This document shows positions 33,090 through 45,816 of a stretch of 64,000 nt of DNA, piece after piece. The stretch is taken from contig NW_011887292.1 in the NCBI RefSeq assembly GCF_000151315.2, positions 3,632,916-3,696,915 on the forward strand, given 5' to 3'. The translations under genes and the position numbers were made by a program. Source of the DNA: Capsaspora owczarzaki ATCC 30864 (taxonomy: Eukaryota; Opisthokonta; Filasterea). Within the stretch, counting starts at the first letter, position 1. Each line of letters starts with the position of its first letter. The notes beneath the pieces were generated by a model. It made no database searches, was not told the DNA's origin, and was given only the letters and a program-made list of their open reading frames with translations.

Positions 33090-34694
33090 CTGGGAGCTTT
33101 GCGTTTGTTTCAAGGGAAGACTGGGCGGTTCAGACAAGAATTCTCAGAACGGAGGGAATCTCAGTCGAAAAGTGAATCAGAATAATCAGCATCCGAAAAG
33201 TTCTGTGGACCTGATGATCCAGTACTCGTTCATCCCTGTCAATCTCTTCATTCTCGTTTCGGGCCTGCTTTGCGATCTCGCTGCGCCGTATAAATAAATG
33301 CACAGGATTCTTCCCACTGATTTTAAAAAAGGCAATGACCCATCCCGCCGATTCTTAGGCGCCGCAAATTATCACCTCCGTGCGCGCGCGGATGTTTCGG
33401 CCGACTCGGAGCCGCGCCGTCGGTTCGCACCGGATTGAACGCTCCGTTCGTGGCCATCCACCTGAGTTGGCAAAAAACAACACAACTAAAAAGTTACACA
33501 ATCCACAACAACCCTCATTTCATTGCCACCGACGCGGGCGGGATTGCTCGAGTGCTGTTCGACGTGTATCGATTGACGGCTGCTATGAGCGCGTCTCTGC
33601 AGTGTCTTGGCCGCCTTTGCGCCCCCCCCCCCGCCCATCCCCAAATATTTACGCCGCAATGTTTTCCACTTATTTCACTGTTGAAGACGTTCTTCTTCTT
33701 TTTGTGCTGCTCGTTTTGTATTTTTCCCCGATCGAACGCCAAAAAAACCGACCACTTTCCCACGCTTTTTTCCACGCTATGGAACCGCAAACGCCGATGC
33801 AATCTTCCTGCGTTTGCCCCCTGTCTCTGTCTCGTCCTTGCATGTTACTTTTCGGCAGAACGATAAACAACTCCTCGCACAAAATGCTCCACCCCTCTCC
33901 TCCCTCGAGCGGAAGCGCAATGAGCAGCAGCAGGAGCGACTGGGAATGCTCCACGCGACACGGAATAAAACGAAAAGAAACCGTCCGCTTCCGATCCGAT
34001 TCCGCCAACTTCGTTCCCGTTCGTTCGTTCAGTCGTTCGTACTTCGCTCTCCTTGTTCGACTCTGTGCTTAACCTTCGAGTTCGCAAGCAAAAAAACAAG
34101 CCAGTCCTTGTCAAACATTCGCCAGTGTGGGAGGAGTGGGGAAAATAGCAAAACGGGATACTTTCGCCAAAAACCTCCGTCTAAACCGATCGAGCGGCCC
34201 GGCGCCCTCTTCACACGTTGTGTTCTTTTACCATTTAAATAGAACACAAATTCATCCAGCACTTCAGTCTACTTTTTATCTTTACTTTCTGGATTGTTTG
34301 ATTTTCGGGTTTTGCTGTTTTGAGTTTTTTTTTTCACGAATCTGATTCACGCTGATTTCCAAGAACAACAATTGGTAACTTTACTTTTACATCCTCATCA
34401 CTCTCGATGCCAGACTAGTATCGTGACTCCAAACACTGGCAGCTGTACACTAATCCTCACAAACCGAACCAAACCTTAAAAAAAAAAAATTCACCTTGTC
34501 TGATTTGCTCCGTTGCCGAACCGACCCTGTTCCCACGAACCAACCCAAACACCCAACTCCACGCTTCCACCTTCCACTGTCGTTCTATTTGTCGTTACTA
34601 ACTTGACTGACTCTTGTCCAACTCACAGAGAGCACTTCCCCCTCCCATTGACTGTGCGTGAGAAAGGAACGCCACACCCATCATCTTCATCATC
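33090..34694. other. 1.6-kb divergent region between VPS25 and the ABC transporter
   Basis: This is the largest gene-free stretch in the window. It must hold both promoters. TATAAATAA occurs at 33289-33297. Overlapping frames of 140-230 codons exist around 33380-34240 in all three plus-strand frames but show no domain, no conserved motif and no clear splice partner, so I do not call a gene. C runs and A/T runs are scattered through it. Confidence 0.5.
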
Positions 34695-34962
34695 ATGGAA
34701 ACCGCCGCCACCCTCGAGCTCTCCGAATCCGAGCGCCGCGAGTCGTTCGTCACCGCCGTCAAGCCGCGCTTGGAGGCATTGGCTGTGACCGACAAGCCTG
34801 CGTCGTACACGCAACGCAACGTGGAGGTCGAAGCAGTGACCTCGACGTCGGCAACCCCGCCGTCGCCGAGTGGGTCTGCCGCCTCCGCCTCTTCCGCTCC
34901 GCTGCCCGCGACCGCCAACACCGACGCGAGCAAGCCTGCCGCCCCTTCCATCGTCGTGTCAC

Positions 34963-34994
<32 letters not shown>

Positions 34995-37900
34995 CCGCTG
35001 GGCACGCTTGACCAGGTGGGTGCACGACATGCAACTGCTGCTGGCTCGCAGGTGTCGGCTGCCAGCACCAACTCGCGCCAGGACCTGCTCGTCCAAGCGC
35101 GGCTCGATCCCACGCGCTCGTCAGCCACCGACCCTCAGCGTGCCTTGTATCCCAACGATGTTCGCCGCCTCACCAAGACCGGCAAGGGCATCAAGCGCGA
35201 GTCCGACATGAACATTGAGCTGCAAGCCATTTCTGAAACCGCAGAGGTGGCACGTGCGTCCACCACGTCCGCGCTCGCAGAGATTGTCTCCGACCCTCAC
35301 CACCCAGAGTTTGACCTGCAAGACTACTGGATTCACTTTGTGGAGCGCTTCTTCCCTGGTCGCATGCTGGGTGCCTTCATCGAGTTCCGCGACCTCGGCT
35401 TTTCCGCCCAAGTTCGCGCACCCGTTGGTGGAGCTGCCGCCGCCGCCGCCGCAATGGAGGCAGGCGACAACCACCGCCACGTGCCGCACGCAAGCACACT
35501 CGCGACTGCAGTGCTCGAGATGCTGCACTTGCGCAAGCGCCCCACGACACAAAAGCTGCAAGTGCTCCAAGGCGTGAATGGCTTTGTCGAGCCCGGCGAT
35601 CTCACGCTCATTATCGGCGGTCCTTCTTCTGGCAAGAGCACGCTGCTCAAGGCTCTCGCTGGACGCTTGAACTCTGGCACCATCTCTGGCAGTGTCCTTG
35701 TGAACGGCGAGCTTGTGACGGACACTGAAAACTACAACCGCATTTGTGGCTACATTCCGCAGAACGACGTGCACATTCCCACGCTCACCGTCGGCGAGAC
35801 CCTGAAGTTTGCCGCCGAGCTCCAGCTGCCGGAAGACATGCCAGCCGAGGACAAGCTGATTCATGTGCGCGCCATCCTCAAGCTGCTGGGTCTCGAGCAT
35901 ACCGAAAACACGCTGGTCGGCAACCCCCTGATCCGAGGTGTTTCTGGCGGCGAGAAGAAGCGTGTCACGATTGCTGTTGAAATGCTCAAAACTCCCAACG
36001 TCTTGCTGCTCGACGAGCCCACGACTGGTCTGGATTCGGCGGCCGCGTACAAGGTGCTTTCGCATGTGCGCAAGATTGCCGATGTCGGCTTCCCGGCCAT
36101 GGCTGCTCTGCTGCAGCCATCCAAGGAGCTGTTCGAGCTCTTCAACCGCGTGCTGGTCATTAGCAACGGCCGCGTCGTGTACTTTGGCGATCGTCAAGAG
36201 GTTCTGCCCTACTTTGCGTCGCTTGGGTTTGTGTGCCCGCCCGAGATGAACCCTGCCGATTTCCTCGCGCAAGTCACCGACCACCCCGAAAAGTTTGTTG
36301 CTCCCGAGACCAGCTCCAAGTACACCACTGACTTTTTCATCGACTCCTTCATCAAGTCCGAGGTGAATGCTGCGCTTGGTCGCAAGCTTTGGAAGGGCGT
36401 TTCGCCTCGCTCTGCCCCGCGTGCTGCAGAGGCGGACGACTTTCCCAAGTATCCTTCGCGATTTGCGCGCCAGTTTGTTCTTAACTTTGCTCGTTCCTGG
36501 AGGGTGAGTGTTGCAGGCGGTTGGTTGATCTGTGCTTGATCTTTTTTTTTTTTTTTGTTTTTCTGACTTGTTTTCTCACACACTTTTTTTCTTTGCTCAT
36601 TCACACAACACAGATCAACTTGCGCGACCCCACCTCGCTCAATGTGCGCATCTTCCGTGGTTTCTTGATGGGCTTTATCACGGCCACACTGTTCATGAAC
36701 CTGGGCGACAACCAGAACGACGCCGCCACAAAGCTCGGCACCCTCGTCTCCATTTGTGCCTTCTTTGGTCTTGGTGCTGCCGCCCGTATTCCCCTGTATC
36801 TCGGCGAGCGCGAAGTCTATTTGGTCCAGCGCAAGGCCAAGTACTTTCAACCCCTCGCCTATCTGATTGCCGTCACGCTTGCCGAAATGCCGTTCGTCTT
36901 ACTCGAAGTCATCCCGTTCACGTTCATTGTGTACTGGTCTGTCGGCCTGCGCAACACTGCCGGTGCGTTCTTTTACCTGTTCTTCTTGTGTGTGGGCATG
37001 GGCCTATGGGGCAACTCGTACTGCCGCGCCGCCACGACCATTGCTCCCTCGTTTGCCATCGCCAACGCCATCGTCCCGTCCTCGACGGCCATTCTCTTCT
37101 TGTTCTGCGGCTACATGCTGCCTGCGACCTCGTTCCCGGTTGGCTGGAAGTGGATGTACCATCTGAGCCCGCTCACGTACGCGTACTCGGGTTTGGCGCT
37201 CAACGAGTTTAACGACGTTGCTCTACGATGCGACCCCAACGAGTTGGTCCCTCATCCCGGCGATCCGCGCTTGGCCCTGCCGTTTGACCAAGGCGGCTTT
37301 AACAATACCCGCGTGTGCCCGTACAACACTGGCAACGAGTACATTTCCGTTTACGGCATCCCCCAGGAGTCTTCGTGGCTCGCCTGGAACATGCTCATCA
37401 TCTACTTTTACTACCTCTTCTTTGTGGCTGTGTCGTACATCTGCCTGAAGGTGATTCGCTTTGATGCTGCCTTCAATCCCCACGTCGACGACGAAGCCTC
37501 CCGCAATGCGCGTCGCACGCTGATTGTCAAGAAGGCCATCGAGCGTTTGCAGAGCTCTGCTTCTGGCATTGCCCTCAAGCCCGTTCAAGCCGAGACTGCC
37601 GCTGGCTCCGCGCAGCAGCCCGCGTATCTTGAATTCAAAAATCTCTCGTACTCTGTGCAAACGGACAAGGGCGAGAAGCCTCTGCTGACCAACGTGAACG
37701 GCTATGTCAAGCCCGGCACGCTCGTTGCTTTGATGGGTCCATCGGGCGCGGGCAAGACAACGCTTCTTGATGTCCTGGCCGATCGCAAGACGGGTGGCGT
37801 GGTGACTGGCGAGATTCTGATCAACAATGCCCCGCGCAACGAGTTCTTCAAGCGCATGTCTGGCTACTGCGAGCAGCAGGATGTGCACCTTGCGCGTACG

Positions 37901-39539
37901 ACCGTCCGCGAGGCCATTGCCTTCTCGGCCATGTGCCGCCTTCCGCAAGAAATGTCGCATGCCGAAAAGATGCGTCGCGTCGAGTCGGTCATTTACGAGT
38001 TGGATCTGGAGGAGATTGGCAATGATCTTGTGGGATCGCTGGCAACGGGCGGCCTCTCCCCCGAGCAGCGCAAGCGTCTGACGATTGCGGTCGAGCTTGT
38101 GACCGACCCGCCGCTCCTCTTCCTGGACGAACCCACCTCGGGTCTGGATGCCTACGGCGCCGCGCTCGTCATGAACAAGATTGCCGAAATTGCGCGCAGC
38201 GGCAAGTCGGTCATCTGCACCATCCACCAGCCATCGGCCGAAATCTTTAGCAAGTTTGACCATCTTCTCCTCTTGAAGGCCGGCGGCCGTCAGGTGTTCT
38301 TTGGCCCCGTTGGGGAGAACCACTCCAACCTCCTCGGCTACATCAAGAAGCACTTTGGACTGACCTTCAATCACGACCGCAATCCTGCCGACTGGGTCCT
38401 CGACACTGTCTGCGCCCAGAAGGACTTTGACGGCCCGGCACTGTGGGATGCCTCTCCCGAGAGCGCCCAGGTCCTTCAGACGCTTCGCACGGGTGTCACT
38501 CCTCCAGGCGTGACTGCGCCGCATTTCGATCGCCCCGGATACTCGACCACGTACAGCACACAGATGAATCAAGTTTGGCGCCGCACGTTCACCAGCCTTT
38601 GGCGCAACACTTCGCTCGTCCTCGTGCGCTTTGCCGTTTGTCTCGTCGTCGGCCTCATTCTTGGCACCATGTACTGGCAGCAAGACAGCAGCCAGCTGGC
38701 CGCTTCCAACCGCATCGCCGTCATTTTCTTCTCGGTCGTGTTCATTTCATTCAGCTCCAAGTCCGCCATTGGTGAGGTCATGGACATTCGTCCCGTCTTC
38801 TTCCGCGAGAAGGCGTCTGGCACATACCACCCTGGTACTCTCGCGCTGAGCATGGTGCTGGTTGAGCTGCCCTTCATTGCGGTCTACTGCTTCACTTTTG
38901 CCATCCCGATGTACTTTATTGCGGGTTTGCGATCTGGCGCCGACCACTTTTTCTTCTTCATGTTGGTCTTTTACGTGACTGGTCTCACTGCCAACGCCTT
39001 CATGTCGACTGTCGCCGTGTTTTCGCCGAACGCCGCTGTGGCGAACGCCCTCGCCCCGCTGATTCTGACCTTTGGCTTCCTCTTTTCCGGTTTCTTCATC
39101 ACCTACGAGAACATTCCTCAAGGATGGATTTGGATGTACTACATTTCGTACTTTGCGTACCCCTTGCTCAGCTTGTCAGTGAACGAGCTCCAAGGTGTCC
39201 CGTTCAACTGCAACAATCTCCAAGGTGCGATTGTGGTTCACAACCCTTACAATGTGTCCGAGTCTACCGTCTTCTGCCCCATCAGCAACGGCGATGACGT
39301 TCTTGCGCGATTTGGCATTGATCCCGACAACCGTAAGTGTGATTGTTGGAAGTGTTGGCATGCCTTTTGGTTTGCTTTTGAGGGGTGTCCGGGTTTGAGT
39401 GCTGACTCGTTCCTCCTTGTTTTCGTCTGCGTCTTGTTTTTCAGGCTGGCCGTACTTTGGAGGCATCTGTGGCTTCTATCTTGGCTTCACCATTCTGTTC
39501 ATGTTGGGCATGCGCTATTACTCTTCGTTGAAGCGTTAA
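34695..39539 (+). CDS. Full-size ABCG transporter (PDR type)
   Basis: Three exons (34695-36503, 36614-39332, 39445-39539) in phase give 1540 residues. Layout is NBD-TMD-NBD-TMD, the reverse order typical of the ABCG/PDR group. NBD1: Walker A GGPSSGKS (about 307-314), signature VSGGEKKR (about 415), Walker B LLLDEPTTGLD (about 440). NBD2: Walker A GPSGAGKTTL (about 978), signature degenerated to LSPEQRKR (about 1085), Walker B FLDEPTSGLD (about 1106). Each TMD has about six helices with the ABC2 fold. A 270-residue Ala/Ser-rich N-terminal extension precedes NBD1. The family exports hydrophobic compounds and lipids across the plasma membrane. Full-size PDR proteins occur in plants, fungi and protists but not animals. 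Unlike fungal Pdr5, NBD1 keeps the Walker A lysine. Confidence 0.95.
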
Positions 39540-40170
39540 GTTTGTGTGTTTTTTTCAATGCTGTGAAAACCTTTGTTGTTGCAATTCGCTTGCAATGTGT
39601 ATTGTATCTTGTACTCTTCAAATATTCGTCCTGCTTGAAAGCAGCGATTTCACCTGGACAACATTATCTGAACTTTTACGACCAAAACGAAGCGAAGCGT
39701 ATGATCAGTCTATTTCGTGGCTGTCTCACCCATGGCTGTAAGTGCTACGACCGACTCTTTCACCGTTTTTGAGCACGACGCCTTGTTGATCTCGTGCTGA
39801 CTCAGCAGCCTGTGCTGCACAGTGCACAAACTGCAGATTTCGGCTAGCTGCTGGATGCTGCTTGTGCGCGATGTCATGTTTGTTGTCGATGTTGTGTTCC
39901 AATGAATGAAACTTGATGGCTATTGTGAATGAAAGCATGGTGATGCGAGTGTCCATTCGTTTAACAACAACAGCAAGCAACAAGATCAACAACATCAGCA
40001 ACAGCAACAACACTCCATATCACCACGATCTGCCGCCGACAATCTAGCAGCATTCCTCCAGAACTTCAACGAGTTAACACTTTCATTGCGTGACATGCGT
40101 TTTTAAATACAAATTGTGGTTCTTCCGCGATTGATCAACTTTTGCGGGAAGACCGAGTTCAAGGCCATCC
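39540..40170. other. Convergent intergenic region
   Basis: The 631 bp between the stop codons of the ABC transporter (plus) and the ankyrin gene (minus) presumably contain both 3' UTRs. A short CAA/CAG-rich stretch occurs near 39965-40010. I see no gene. Confidence 0.55.
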
Positions 40171-41752
40171 TCACTTTTTGGCGGATTGCTTTCGAACTCC
40201 ACCACGAAGAGACTGCCGGCATTGTTGCAAGTTGTTGAACAAAATAGAGGCGTCGTAGTGATCCTTCAGACGGACGAGGAGAACCTTGAGGGCGCCAGAG
40301 TGGCTGTCTTTGATGGCAATCTTGACATTCTTGTCCTGCACCATCTCGCACAGGCCGCAGGAAGTGGCGTCCGAGTCAAAGTCGTACAAGTGCTCCGTCA
40401 GCAGCACATTGTTAAAGTCGTCGATGAAAATGAACGAGCGGTTGGACATTTGCAGGCGAATGTTGCCAGTGCCGACTGCCTTCCACTCTGAGCTGATCAG
40501 CTCAAAGACCTTCACGCGCAGCTCGGGGTTGACGACAGTCTTGGTGTCGACAATGTTGTCAGACACGCGGTTTTCAAGCTCTGCGAGAAAAAAAAGTCAA
40601 GTTCAATAACCAACATAACAATGGATGAGAAACGGGGTGGAACGAGCGTGCATGACACAACGAGTCCCATTTTTGTTTCGCTTACTGGTGACGTTTTCTT
40701 TTTCGGCTTGTTGGAGCTGAATACCATCGCGCAAAGTTGCAATAGCGAGCAGAAATGTGGGAGCAGGGCGGAGGGCGTGAATACAGACAAAAACTGAACG
40801 CATTCATTCACCAACCAAAAACGCGAGCGGTCAGGACCACATACCTTTTGGTCGCTCAGCAGCGCCACAAACTCCTTCATCTTGAAGTCTCGAGCAAGGT
40901 CCAGCGCTGTTTTGCCAGATGCATTGCGAGCCTAGTTTGAATGCAAAAAAACAAGCAGATGAGGGTTCCCAGCAGTGAGCATTCCGACGCAAGCATTTTG
41001 TTTTTTTCCTCATTCACATCGGCACACTGAGCGAAACTGCACAGACAAAGACTTGACAAAATACATACACGAATGTTGACGCCGTTTCGGATGAGCAGGC
41101 GGGCGCAGCGGTAGTAGTCTGCCGAGTTGCCATAACGTGCGCTTGAATCGACGCCTACACCGAAAACGCAAAATCAAGTTGAGTTTGACGACATTCATTG
41201 CATTCAGCCAACAGCGCACAACGACCGAGGTGTAAAATCGCCGTTTCGTTGAATGCGTTCCCTTCCTTCGATCGACGACTGATGCGAACGAGACACGCAA
41301 GAATTGAAAAGCAGCCTAAAAAAAAAAAAAAAAAAAAAAAAAAATCAACTGTTTCAAACGGTTTTGAAACAAATTCAAAAAAAAAAAAAAAAAAGAACCG
41401 CCATTTCGCTCTCGTTCCATGTTTCTGTTCCGCATGCGAATCACACGCTTGTTGGAACGACCTGTTGCAATTCAGACGCATGGACGTGTGTGGGGCATCC
41501 GTGCGCCTGGGAGTTGGGGGGGGGGGAAACAGTCGAAAGCAAGGGAGCTCGCGTCTTACAGATGTGAAGCGCCGAGTTGCCTTCCTTGTCGCAGCTCTCA
41601 ATCGACGTCGGATGACGCAGGAGAATCTCCTGCAGGCGCGATGCATTGTCCTCGCTGGCGGCCTTCAAAATGCGTCGGGACACAATCTTGGTGCGGTTGC
41701 GGAGTGGCACGGCGTCCGCAATCTTGGTGGCGACAGCTCGCAGGCGACCCAT
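40171..41752 (-). CDS. Ankyrin-repeat protein with C-terminal RanBD/PH-like domain
   Basis: Five exons (41752-41560, 41154-41069, 40931-40845, 40716-40686, 40580-40171) join in phase to give 268 residues. Residues about 25-115 hold about three ankyrin repeats: EGNSALHIC, the spliced RYGNSADYYRCARLLIRNG, and ASGKTALDLARDFKMKEFV. A short coiled-coil-like linker (QQAEKENVTKLENR) precedes a C-terminal domain with KVFELISSEWKAVGTGN followed by IRLQ, which resembles the KLF...EWKERGTGDVKL start of Ran-binding/PH-fold domains. No catalytic function is expected; it probably acts as an adaptor. The 31-bp exon is a microexon. The RanBD assignment is an inference; a WH1/PH-type domain is equally possible. 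Confidence 0.75.
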
Positions 41753-42187
41753 TTGTGTAAGTGTTGTTTGCTAGCTTTTTGGTTTGAATGAAAAAGTAAA
41801 GACTGCGGTACGTCATTTGGTTTTACAGTGTGAATGAACAGTGGTATTTGAGTATCCGAATTCAAGTTTGTGGCAACGCGAACGAAGGCACTGTATCACG
41901 GCGGCCGTTTCAGCAATGTGCAGCACAATCAAGCCTCGATCCTTCCCGAACCTCTTCATCCCCGTCCCATGCTCCAGTGGCTTCACCTCAGAGTGAATTC
42001 TCAACGGGAGCCAGCCAATGCTCCAACCTATGGAGCTTTGTGTTCAGATGGGCAATGCTTTGCTCAGTCTTCTATTCCATCTATTTATTCACTTTCTTTC
42101 GTCCTTCTCGTCTCGTCTCGTCTCAAATCCAATCACTTCACTTTGCTTTGGTTTTGATTCGTTTTTTTCCTGTGCTGTTCGACCGCC
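41753..42187. promoter_or_regulatory. Divergent upstream region (435 bp)
   Basis: The ankyrin gene (minus) and the SH2-kinase-RING gene (plus) start 435 bp apart and must share this region for their promoters. I see no clear core element. Confidence 0.45.
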
Positions 42188-42374
42188 ATGTCCGCCATCC
42201 CCGGCCTTGTGACGATTAGTCGTGATCGTGTACGTCGACCGCACCTTTTTGACCCATCTCAGCGGACAAGCAAGCTTTCTGTTCCATCCGCAGCGCTCTG
42301 TCGTGTGTCGCTCTTCCAGTTAACTGGGCTGCTGGGATGCCAGCACGAACTTGACTCGGTAGTCATCAGCACTC

Positions 42375-42405
<31 letters not shown>

Positions 42406-43022
42406 AGGGGGCGCGCGCAATCACAACGCGAAAACCCATTGTTGTTGATCCATCTTCGACCGCCTGCTGCTGTGATTGGCACTCGCGTGTGGCGTTGCTC
42501 TCAGCCACACATGTGTGCTTGTGTCTGCTGCCGCACGGGGGGGGGGAAGGCTGAACGGCCAGCCCATCTGTCTCCAGTGAGAGGGCCTTTTTTTTTTTTT
42601 TTTTTTTTTGTTTGTCTGTTTGTTTTTCTTGGTTGTTGTCAAGTCAATGTTCGATTCATAGGAAGGTCGGTCGCGGGCTTCTCTGTCATTGTTCGGCTCT
42701 GTCTTGCAATAGATCTGTCGAGATACCTGTCACGTCTTTCTGCTTTTGCTCACACACGCTGTCTGGGTGCATCGATGATCCAATTGAGCCTGTTGTGCTG
42801 CGAATCAATCTCACCCTCCCTGCTTCCTCCCATCCGCTTGATTCCACCCAAATCAGGTTCAAGCGCTCTTGAACACATACATCCAGTATGACGGCGCCTT
42901 CCTTGTTCGACCCAGCCAGAGCAATCCTGGAGCATACTCGATCGGTGTCATGTAAGCCAACGACCTGGGTCGGTTGAACATGTTTTGTCCAGACTTACTG
43001 GCCTCTCTTGTGACTGCTACTT

Positions 43023-43054
<32 letters not shown>

Positions 43055-44620
43055 TTGATCGCCTCCTTTGCCAGCTCGAAGGGCGCCATCAAGCACTTTA
43101 AGATTCATGTTGACGATTCCAACCAAGTGTACATTGCCAAGAAAAAGTTTTCGTCCGTGTCCGAGCTCGTGATTCACTACATGCAGCACCCCATTCGCAC
43201 AAACAAGTCGGACGACCCCGTCATTCTGAGGCTGCCAATCTCGACCGATCACGCGAGCGCCAACCGCAACGCCCTGCTTGTCCAGCAAACCACTGCGGCC
43301 CGAGAGCGCCCGATTGCCGCCGAACCACAACACATCAACAAGCCACCACCCGTCCCACCGCCGGTGCACCGACCCGCTTCGAGCAAACCACCACCCATCC
43401 CACCGCCGGTGCACCGACCCTCTTCGAGCAGTTCGAACGATGGCGGCACGATGCGCCTCTCTGGCGGCATTGCACCCCCCAGGACCCCTCTGGAACAGCC
43501 TCAGCAAACCACAACCGCTCCGCCAATCATTCCGCGAGTGTCGTTGCAAGTTCTGTCGCAAGCAACAGCGCAGTTTTCAGAGGCCAAGCGCATTGGTGGA
43601 GGAGGATTTGGCAGCGTCTACTCTGGCGTCTGGAATCGGCATCAAGTTGCAGTCAAACGCATGGCAGCAGATTCGATGCAAGGCGTCGCTCAGTTCGAGG
43701 CCGAGCTCAACGCCCTCTCTCGTTTCCGTCACCCGAATATCGTCACCATCATGTGCTATGCCCAGGAAGGCAACGAGCGTTGCTTGGTGTACGAGCTGAT
43801 GGCCAACGGTTCTGTTCGCGACCGTCTCGATCGCAAGGAGGGAACGCTCGCATTGAGTTGGCAGCAACGCCGAACCATTGCGACCGATATTGCAAACGCC
43901 ATGCACTTTGTCCAGACTGCGATTCCGCGGCAGCCGCTGTTCCACTTGGACCTCAAGACGGATAATGTGCTGCTGGATGCTGATTTTCATGCCAAAGTCG
44001 CGGATTTTGGGCTGACGCGCTCTGTGCCAGCTCAAGTGGATGCGCACAGCTACATTCGTACGCAGACCGTTCAAGGAACCCTTCAATACATCTGCCCACA
44101 GTATCGCGACGAAGGCAAGGTCTCCATCAAAACGGATGTCTACTCGTATGGCATGATTCTGCTTGAGCTCGTTACTGGACAGCAGCCCAGCATTGACTTG
44201 ATGGCCAGCGTTCGACACCAGCTCAAAAGAAATCGTAAAATCGATGCGGTGCTTGACAAGGCGATCGACTGGAGCATTCCAGATAAGGAAGCGGCTCAAG
44301 CCCTGGCGGAGCTTGCGGAAGATTGCCTCGAGCAAGCACGAGTCTATCGACCGTCGTTCGAAGATATCCTGCACCGATTGTCGGGGGGCGGAGCTGGAGC
44401 AAACGAGGAGGAGGCTGAGGAGGCTGTCGCCGGCAGCCAACGTGAGTGCTTGGTCTGTTTCAGCGCCCCGACGAATGCCCAATTGATGCCATGCTACCAC
44501 GCATGTGTCTGCGTTGCGTGTGCTCAATGGATGATACAGCGTCAAGACAAGTGCATGATTTGCCGAGTCCTTTCGACCTCGTATCGAGAAGGCACATTTA
44601 CTGAGACTTTTGTTCGCTGA
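42188..44620 (+). CDS. SH2-kinase-RING fusion protein
   Basis: Three exons (42188-42229, 42857-42951, 43075-44620) in phase give 560 residues. An SH2 domain starts at the N-terminus (ISRDRVQALL, then YDGAFLVRPSQSNPGAYSIGV with the FLVR phosphotyrosine arginine, then ELVIHYMQHPI). A Pro-rich linker carries two near-copies of PPPVHRP, likely SH3 ligands. A kinase domain (about 205-480) resembles the TKL/IRAK-RLK group: GGGGFGSVYSG, AVKRM (catalytic Lys about 238), HLDLKTDN in place of HRD, and DFG. The C-terminal RING (about 502-545) runs CLVCFSAP...CYHACVCVACAQW...CMIC, like inhibitor-of-apoptosis/MDM2-type RINGs. It should bind phosphotyrosine, phosphorylate Ser/Thr and ubiquitinate. Intron 2 holds a (CTG)n run at 43024-43050. 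Confidence 0.9.
42374..42406 (+). repeat. (GA)n simple repeat
   Basis: About 15 GA units lie within the first intron (42230-42856) of the SH2-kinase-RING gene. Confidence 0.9.
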
Positions 44621-44990
44621 GTTGCTCTGTCGGATGACACTGCGAGAGTACGGCGACTCGAGCCTTCAATATTAATAAAACATCGACGGCTCCCGGCACT
44701 TTTTCTGGGTTTGTCCCCTGAATAGGACGACGTAAGTGTGAAAAATGTATGCCTGTGAATTCAATATGCAAGCGATTGGCTCCCAGACGGCTTAATACCA
44801 TCGCTCTCTCTTGTCCATGCGTGCCAAATCCCGCATCGAACTTGAGGTACCAGCTCTTTCTCATCCAGTCCCATTGTTTCGCACCTCGTCGTCGCCCAAC
44901 CCAACTCTCCCTCCTTCAACACGGAATGCACACAATAAAACGTGAACAAGAATGCACCATTGGTGTTTTTGCAAACCCAAAAATTGACGT
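44621..44990. other. Convergent 3' region with polyadenylation signal
   Basis: The 370 bp separate the stop codons of the SH2-kinase-RING gene (plus) and the p23 gene (minus). AATAAA at 44674-44679 is a likely plus-strand polyadenylation signal 54 bp after the stop. No gene seen. Confidence 0.6.
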
Positions 44991-45191
44991 TTATTCGACT
45001 TGCTCGGCCGAATCAGCGGGTGCTTCGTCGCCCTCGCCTTCGTCGTCTCCCTCGTCATCGCCAAAGTCCTAATCACACAACGCGGCAAGCAAAAGAAACA
45101 AACAAAGGGGGAGTGAGTTTCTGTTTGACGTGTGCACCAACAACAACAACGACAACAAAACCAACAATCAACCAAACGTACAGGCATGCCA

Positions 45192-45222
<31 letters not shown>

Positions 45223-45240
45223 TCATCAGGCTCGACATGT

Positions 45241-45276
<36 letters not shown>

Positions 45277-45784
45277 TCATCAGGCTGGACATGTCCATAC
45301 CGCCCATGCCGCCCATGCCGCCCATGTCGCCCATGCCCATGTCGTCGTTCTCGTCGGCTTCGTCCTCGTCCTTCCACTTGTCAAAGTCGACCTTGAGGTA
45401 GTGAGCCTTGCCGGCCGTCTTGAGCAGGCGGGGCCAGTAAGGGCCCTCCTCCTTGCGGATGAGGAAGATGGTAATCTCGTGGCCGCCGACGTGGAAGCGC
45501 GATTGTGCGGGGTCAATCTCGCCATAGAGCTCGATGGCGACCTTGTAGTGCTTGCTCGGGCTGCCGGCAACCGTGTCGATCGACACCTTGGTGGGCTCGA
45601 TCGTGACGGCGTCCTTTGTAGCGTCGGCAATCGACACGCGCAGCAGAATCTTGTCGCGGCGCTGGGCCCACTGGACGGTCGGAAGCAATCTGTGTGAGGG
45701 AGCGGGGTGAGAATGCGTTTGTGTGCCGTCTCCCATCGTCGTCATCACCACCATGATTATAGTATAATCGTCATCGTCACCACG

Positions 45785-45816
<32 letters not shown>

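Noticed and set aside
33380-34242. Long overlapping plus-strand reading frames (up to 230 codons) upstream of the ABC transporter
   Set aside because: Frames overlap one another, have mixed low-complexity composition, no recognisable domain and no splice partners with matching phase.
35121-36284. 387-codon minus-strand frame within the ABC transporter
   Set aside because: Antisense shadow of the NBD1 exon with no domain of its own. The same holds for 37223-38683.
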